NCBI GenBank assembly: GCA_903831585.1
Contig: CAIKYE010000200.1
Location: 1 to 8,845, forward strand
Direction: 5' to 3'
Length of the DNA: 8,845 nt
DNA from: an uncultured Micrococcales bacterium
GTDB lineage: Bacteria > Actinomycetota > Actinomycetes > Actinomycetales > Microbacteriaceae
In this document: positions 5,960 through 8,845 of the stretch, in pieces
How the letters are laid out: the number at the start of each line of letters is the position of its first letter
Numbering within the stretch: position 1 is the stretch's first letter
The notes under the pieces: model-generated
Told to the model about the DNA's origin: nothing
Databases searched by the model: none
The model's input: only the letters and a program-made list of their open reading frames with translations
Program-made: the position numbers and the translations under genes

Positions 5960-7804
5960 ATGACTAATGAAAATCTGATGAGAAGTTTGGAGTCGATGTC
6001 GATGCAAAGAGTGCCATCTGGACAGCTTCAAGTTGCCAAAGTTGAAGGGAAAGAATTGGGCGTCATTGCTCAGTCGTTCAGCGAGGCCGGCTGGGCCAGT
6101 TGCACCGTGCGGCTGCTCAGAACCTTCAGCTGGGATGCCAAAGAGCGAGCCTTTGAATTGGTAGATTTCAAACTCGAAGAGGGTTCTGATCTGATCGCGG
6201 TCTGTGGCCCATACGCAACCGCAGACGCAGCCGCATTCAATGTCGATGCAGAAATGGATGTTGGTTTTCCTGAGCGCGAAGACTACGACGGCGTCCTCTA
6301 TTTGGTTCACGGTCAACCGGCAATTGCGAATGACAGGTATCAAGATGCCGCCGCATGGATTGTGCTATCGGGCAAAGGATTAGACGGCAAAGATCGTTTT
6401 GTTTCTCTAGCTCTAGAGAAGAGCAATACGCAACTTGTGCACATGAGTGTTGAAGATCAGCAGTTGAACATTTCACTGATTTTGCCGAAACAGATTTACC
6501 CAATCTCGGCATGCAGCGAATTAATCGATCTGCCGCAGATGCAAATTCGTACTGGTCTTGGTGACATCGAGTCTGCGCATGCCGTGCTGCGAGAAATGAT
6601 TTTGCAAGCTATTCCAACTCGGGCGAGAAATTACTCTGCGCCACTGATTGTTGACACCTGGGGCTTTGGCACAAACGTCAACCAAGCACTGGTGTCTTCG
6701 GTGGCCAACACTGCGAAAGATCTAGAACTCGAGGTTCTAACTATCGACAAGGGTTGGGAAAACATTGTCGGAGACTGGAGACCCGGGCCTCACTTTGAAG
6801 ACGGAATGCCGGGGCTCGCAGAGATTACCGCGCGCAGCGGCACGCGGCTAGGGCTCTGGGCCTCGCTCGGCAACGCCGACCCGTTGTCTACTGTTGCGAT
6901 CGAACATCCCGATTGGATAGCGAGTTGGCGCGGTAAGCCCCAGGTTGTCTCACACAGAACCAGCTCGCTTTGCATGGGCCACGGCCCAGTAATTGAATAT
7001 TTGGCAGGGCAACTCGCCAATCTCGCGAACAACGGACTCACCTGGTTGCTGCACGACTTCGAAACCATAAGTCGTTGCGATAGCGATATTCACGATCACC
7101 CGCAGGGTCTCGGTGAAGACTGGGCGGTGCGTGGATGGTATCGCCTATTGGCTGAATTTCGAGAGAACTTTTCTGACGTGTGGATTGAAAACTGTTGGAA
7201 CGGTGGTCGCCCGCTAGATCTTCAAATGGTTGCACACCACGACACCACTATTGGAGACGACTTCTGTGATGTTCGACACAATGCGGTTGCCAAAGTAGGC
7301 CTCGGAAGATACCTGCCGGCACACTGGTGCTCGAGTTATATGTCAGATCAAAACTCGCTGACCCTGAGATCGCAGTTAGCAATCTATGCCGTTGGTGGGC
7401 CATGGATTCTGATGGGTGACATTCCAAACTGGTCAGCTGAAAAATTGAGTCTCGCAAAGCGAGTCATGAGTGTTTATCGCTCGTGGAGGTTGATGTTTCC
7501 AAACGGTTCGGTTCGTTGGGCGCAGCTTTCCGGCTGGCAGGCAGATTCCAGATGGAGGGCAGATCAAGAGGTTTTGGCGATTTCGTTCGTGCACGAATCT
7601 GGCAGTGAGCTAATGGCTTGTGTCGTGACTCAGCAACTCGAAAACCCAGAGTTTCGTTGGCATCCCGTTCTCAAAGGCGCGCTCAGAATCACAGATGAAT
7701 TCACGGGTGAGTCACGAGATTACGACGAGAGCGAAGTTGTTGCCGGAATTGCTATTTCAGGTACTACGGCCGAGGGACACCTGTTTAGTGCGGTGGCGAT
7801 TTAG
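5960..7804 (+). CDS. Clan GH-D (GH36-like) alpha-glycosidase, possible alpha-galactosidase
   Basis: This 614-residue protein has an N-terminal beta-rich domain (to about 220), a TIM barrel (about 225-500) and a C-terminal beta domain. Barrel motifs match retaining GH36/GH27 enzymes: VDTWGF (231-236), IDKGWENIVGDW (262-273), RLGLWASLG (296-304), HPDW (316-319), WLLHDFE (362-368) and the region ENCWNGGRPLDL to TTIGDDF (410-435). Asp366 is the likely nucleophile, with Asp433 or Asp434 the likely acid/base. The usual Lys two residues before the nucleophile is Leu here, so specificity may differ from true alpha-galactosidases. No signal peptide is seen; a cytoplasmic role on imported alpha-linked sugars is likely. 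The start is uncertain: ATG 5960 has AAGGT directly abutting it, whereas ATG 6002 (residue 15) has GGAG 9 nt upstream and fits the candidate promoter better. It is divergent from the (alpha/alpha)6 glycosidase and converges on the NlpC/P60 gene. Confidence 0.82.
   Translation: MTNENLMRSLESMSMQRVPSGQLQVAKVEGKELGVIAQSFSEAGWASCTVRLLRTFSWDAKERAFELVDFKLEEGSDLIAVCGPYATADAAAFNVDAEMDVGFPEREDYDGVLYLVHGQPAIANDRYQDAAAWIVLSGKGLDGKDRFVSLALEKSNTQLVHMSVEDQQLNISLILPKQIYPISACSELIDLPQMQIRTGLGDIESAHAVLREMILQAIPTRARNYSAPLIVDTWGFGTNVNQALVSSVANTAKDLELEVLTIDKGWENIVGDWRPGPHFEDGMPGLAEITARSGTRLGLWASLGNADPLSTVAIEHPDWIASWRGKPQVVSHRTSSLCMGHGPVIEYLAGQLANLANNGLTWLLHDFETISRCDSDIHDHPQGLGEDWAVRGWYRLLAEFRENFSDVWIENCWNGGRPLDLQMVAHHDTTIGDDFCDVRHNAVAKVGLGRYLPAHWCSSYMSDQNSLTLRSQLAIYAVGGPWILMGDIPNWSAEKLSLAKRVMSVYRSWRLMFPNGSVRWAQLSGWQADSRWRADQEVLAISFVHESGSELMACVVTQQLENPEFRWHPVLKGALRITDEFTGESRDYDESEVVAGIAISGTTAEGHLFSAVAI
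5989..5992 (+). promoter_or_regulatory. Ribosome binding site candidate supporting a later start (6002) of the GH36-like gene
   Basis: GGAG at 5989-5992 lies 9 nt before in-frame ATG 6002 and 3 nt before in-frame ATG 5996. The 6002 spacing is acceptable and the 5996 spacing too short. The first 14 residues of the longest form contain no recognised motif, so nothing is lost by the shorter form of 600 residues. Confidence 0.45.
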
Positions 7805-7815
7805 CCATCGCCGCT
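7792..7815. terminator. Hairpin at the convergent GH36-like / NlpC-P60 junction
   Basis: GGCGAT (7795-7800) pairs perfectly with ATCGCC (7807-7812) around the 6-nt loop TTAGCC. Outer pairs T7794-G7813, G7793-C7814 and G7792-T7815 extend it to 9 bp if G-U pairs are allowed. It covers the GH36-like stop codon and most of the 14-bp gap, a suitable place for a bidirectional terminator. The downstream CTCTTCT is pyrimidine-rich but not a true T-run. Confidence 0.4.
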
Positions 7816-7818
7816 CTT

Positions 7819-8845
7819 CTATGGAGCGCTCGGCCTTCCAGCGTAAGGGAACATTTCACCCCAGCGAATTGGCACAATTCGCACGGTTCGGGCAGGGTTA
7901 GGCGCTTCCATCATCAGACCACCGCCGACAAACACCACAACGTGATACTTGTCACCATCAAAGGCTGACTCCTCTGAATACCAGAGCAGATCGCCAACCT
8001 GCATCTGGTTGAGCGGCACCAGCTTGCGAGCCTGCGCCATGGTTCTGAACTGGTTGGTCGCAGAGTGGGTGCCAATATAAATGCCAGCGGCAGCGTATCC
8101 GGCCTTCATCAAACCGGAGCAGTCCCAAACGTTAGGGCCGATGCCGCCGAGCACATATCTCTCGCCAATTTGCTGACGCATAAATTCGAGAGCGGTGCTG
8201 ACCTTCGCCGCGTTCGGTGCACCGACCGTATACAACTCGGGAGCATCCATCTTTGCGCTACCGGCAGCCTGGCGTCTTTCGGCCGCTAGACCCTCTGCGC
8301 GTTGACGCTCGAGTTCGGCAGAAGTGTTTTGCAAACTCGCAAGCTGCGCATAGAAAGTTTTGTTGAGCGAAACGTTTTCGTCGACTAGCGACTGCGCGGT
8401 GTTTGCTGCGGTCTGCGCGCTGTCATAAGCGGTCTGCGCAACTTGCTTCTTTGCTGCTAGTTCGATCTTGGCTGCAGACAACTCATTGGCAAGTGACTGC
8501 GCATACTTTTGTTTTGCAATCGAACGCAAGTAAATGGTGTTGCTACTCTGGGCAATTTTGTCTTGCGCTCCGAGTTGGTAAAGCAAGTCGCTGGCCTTGC
8601 TAGAGTTCAAAAACAAATTTAGCGAGGTGCCGGCTGTGCCGCTTCGATACATTTGCCCGGCAATTTGCCCGAGCTGCTGCATCGCCTGGTTTGCCTGGGC
8701 CATGGCGGCATCCGCCTGCGCTTGCAAAGCGGCTACCTGAGCGGCTTTCTGATCGTAGGCATCTTTCGCAATGCTGTATGCCTCGCCCTTTATCTGCGCT
8801 ACTCGCTCGGCGGCATCGGCTTTGGTGCCGAGTTCGATGATGATC
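7819..8845 (-). CDS. NlpC/P60 (C40) peptidoglycan endopeptidase with N-terminal coiled coil (5' end outside window)
   Basis: The frame is open from the stop TAG (7821-7819) to the right edge, so the gene is truncated by the window; the TTG codon at 8727 is only an internal leucine. Residues below count from that codon. The visible N-terminal part is a long Ala/Gln/Lys-rich helical coiled coil (about -39 to 155), as in secreted cell-wall hydrolases whose coiled coil controls activity. A short linker leads to the NlpC/P60 domain (about 173-298). It has Cys203 in VWDCSGLM, His262 in KYHVVVFVGGG and Glu274 in LMMEAPNP. The 12-residue His-to-Glu spacing equals that of mycobacterial RipA (His432, Glu444), suggesting a Cys-His-Glu triad. 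The family cleaves peptide stems of peptidoglycan, usually at D-Glu-mDAP-type bonds. The signal peptide, expected upstream, cannot be seen. It appears unrelated to the sugar genes. Confidence 0.92.
   Translation of the reverse strand, partial: IIIELGTKADAAERVAQIKGEAYSIAKDAYDQKAAQVAALQAQADAAMAQANQAMQQLGQIAGQMYRSGTAGTSLNLFLNSSKASDLLYQLGAQDKIAQSSNTIYLRSIAKQKYAQSLANELSAAKIELAAKKQVAQTAYDSAQTAANTAQSLVDENVSLNKTFYAQLASLQNTSAELERQRAEGLAAERRQAAGSAKMDAPELYTVGAPNAAKVSTALEFMRQQIGERYVLGGIGPNVWDCSGLMKAGYAAAGIYIGTHSATNQFRTMAQARKLVPLNQMQVGDLLWYSEESAFDGDKYHVVVFVGGGLMMEAPNPARTVRIVPIRWGEMFPYAGRPSAP

Noticed and set aside
5837..6343. 168-codon open frame on the - strand across the divergent glycosidase gap
   Set aside because: It crosses the start regions of two well-supported glycosidase genes, shows no family motif, and has a low-complexity Cys/Gly/Val stretch typical of out-of-frame reading.
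8725..8727. TTG as the start codon of the NlpC/P60 gene
   Set aside because: The frame stays open through coiled-coil sequence of the same character to the window edge at 8845, so this codon is an internal leucine and the true start lies outside.
1..8845. Mobile element, CRISPR array, tRNA or rRNA, toxin-antitoxin or defence system
   Set aside because: No transposase, integrase, regularly spaced repeats, cloverleaf-like sequence or defence-type domain was seen on either strand; the window is filled with metabolic genes and one cell-wall gene.

Overview
The window looks like a piece of a moderate-GC actinobacterial chromosome, with GC roughly half to mid-fifties by eye. Genes are tightly packed, several starts are GTG with Shine-Dalgarno-like sequences, and a coiled-coil NlpC/P60 endopeptidase with a RipA-type Cys-His-Glu triad sits at the right edge. 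A small-genome Microbacteriaceae-like bacterium would fit, but this is inference; there is no rRNA or other taxonomic marker here. I see no tRNA, rRNA, CRISPR array, insertion sequence or prophage gene.

Layout. Positions 1-1013 (+): the tail of a short-chain dehydrogenase/reductase (SDR), then an SMP-30/gluconolactonase-type lactonase 2 nt later. Positions 1000-3481 (-): an FAD-linked 2-hydroxyacid oxidase (GlcD/Dld type) followed downstream by a xylose-isomerase-like TIM-barrel isomerase/epimerase. The end of the latter overlaps the end of the lactonase gene by 14 bp. Positions 3482-3638: a divergent control region with a perfect 6-bp inverted repeat. Positions 3639-4505 (+): a fumarylacetoacetate hydrolase (FAH) family enzyme. 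Positions 4516-5910 (-): an (alpha/alpha)6-barrel glycosidase related to glycogen debranching and GH63/MGH1-like enzymes. It is divergent from 5960-7804 (+), a clan GH-D (GH36-like) alpha-glycosidase. Positions 7819-8845 (-): the C-terminal part of a secreted-type NlpC/P60 peptidoglycan endopeptidase, which continues past the right edge.

How the genes could work together. SDR, lactonase and FAH hydrolase are recurrent parts of non-phosphorylative sugar oxidation: aldose to lactone to aldonate, dehydration, oxidation to a 2,4-diketo-3-deoxy acid, then cleavage to pyruvate plus glycolate or lactate. The GlcD-type enzyme, divergently paired with the FAH gene, could oxidise that released 2-hydroxyacid. 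The two glycosidases could supply the monosaccharide, and the TIM-barrel enzyme could epimerise or isomerise it. The aldonate dehydratase, the transporter and a regulator are not in the window, so the sugar cannot be named. The peptidase is a cell-wall gene and probably marks the edge of the sugar island.

The non-coding space is very small (no gap over about 160 bp). It holds candidate promoters, ribosome binding sites and two small hairpins at convergent gene ends.
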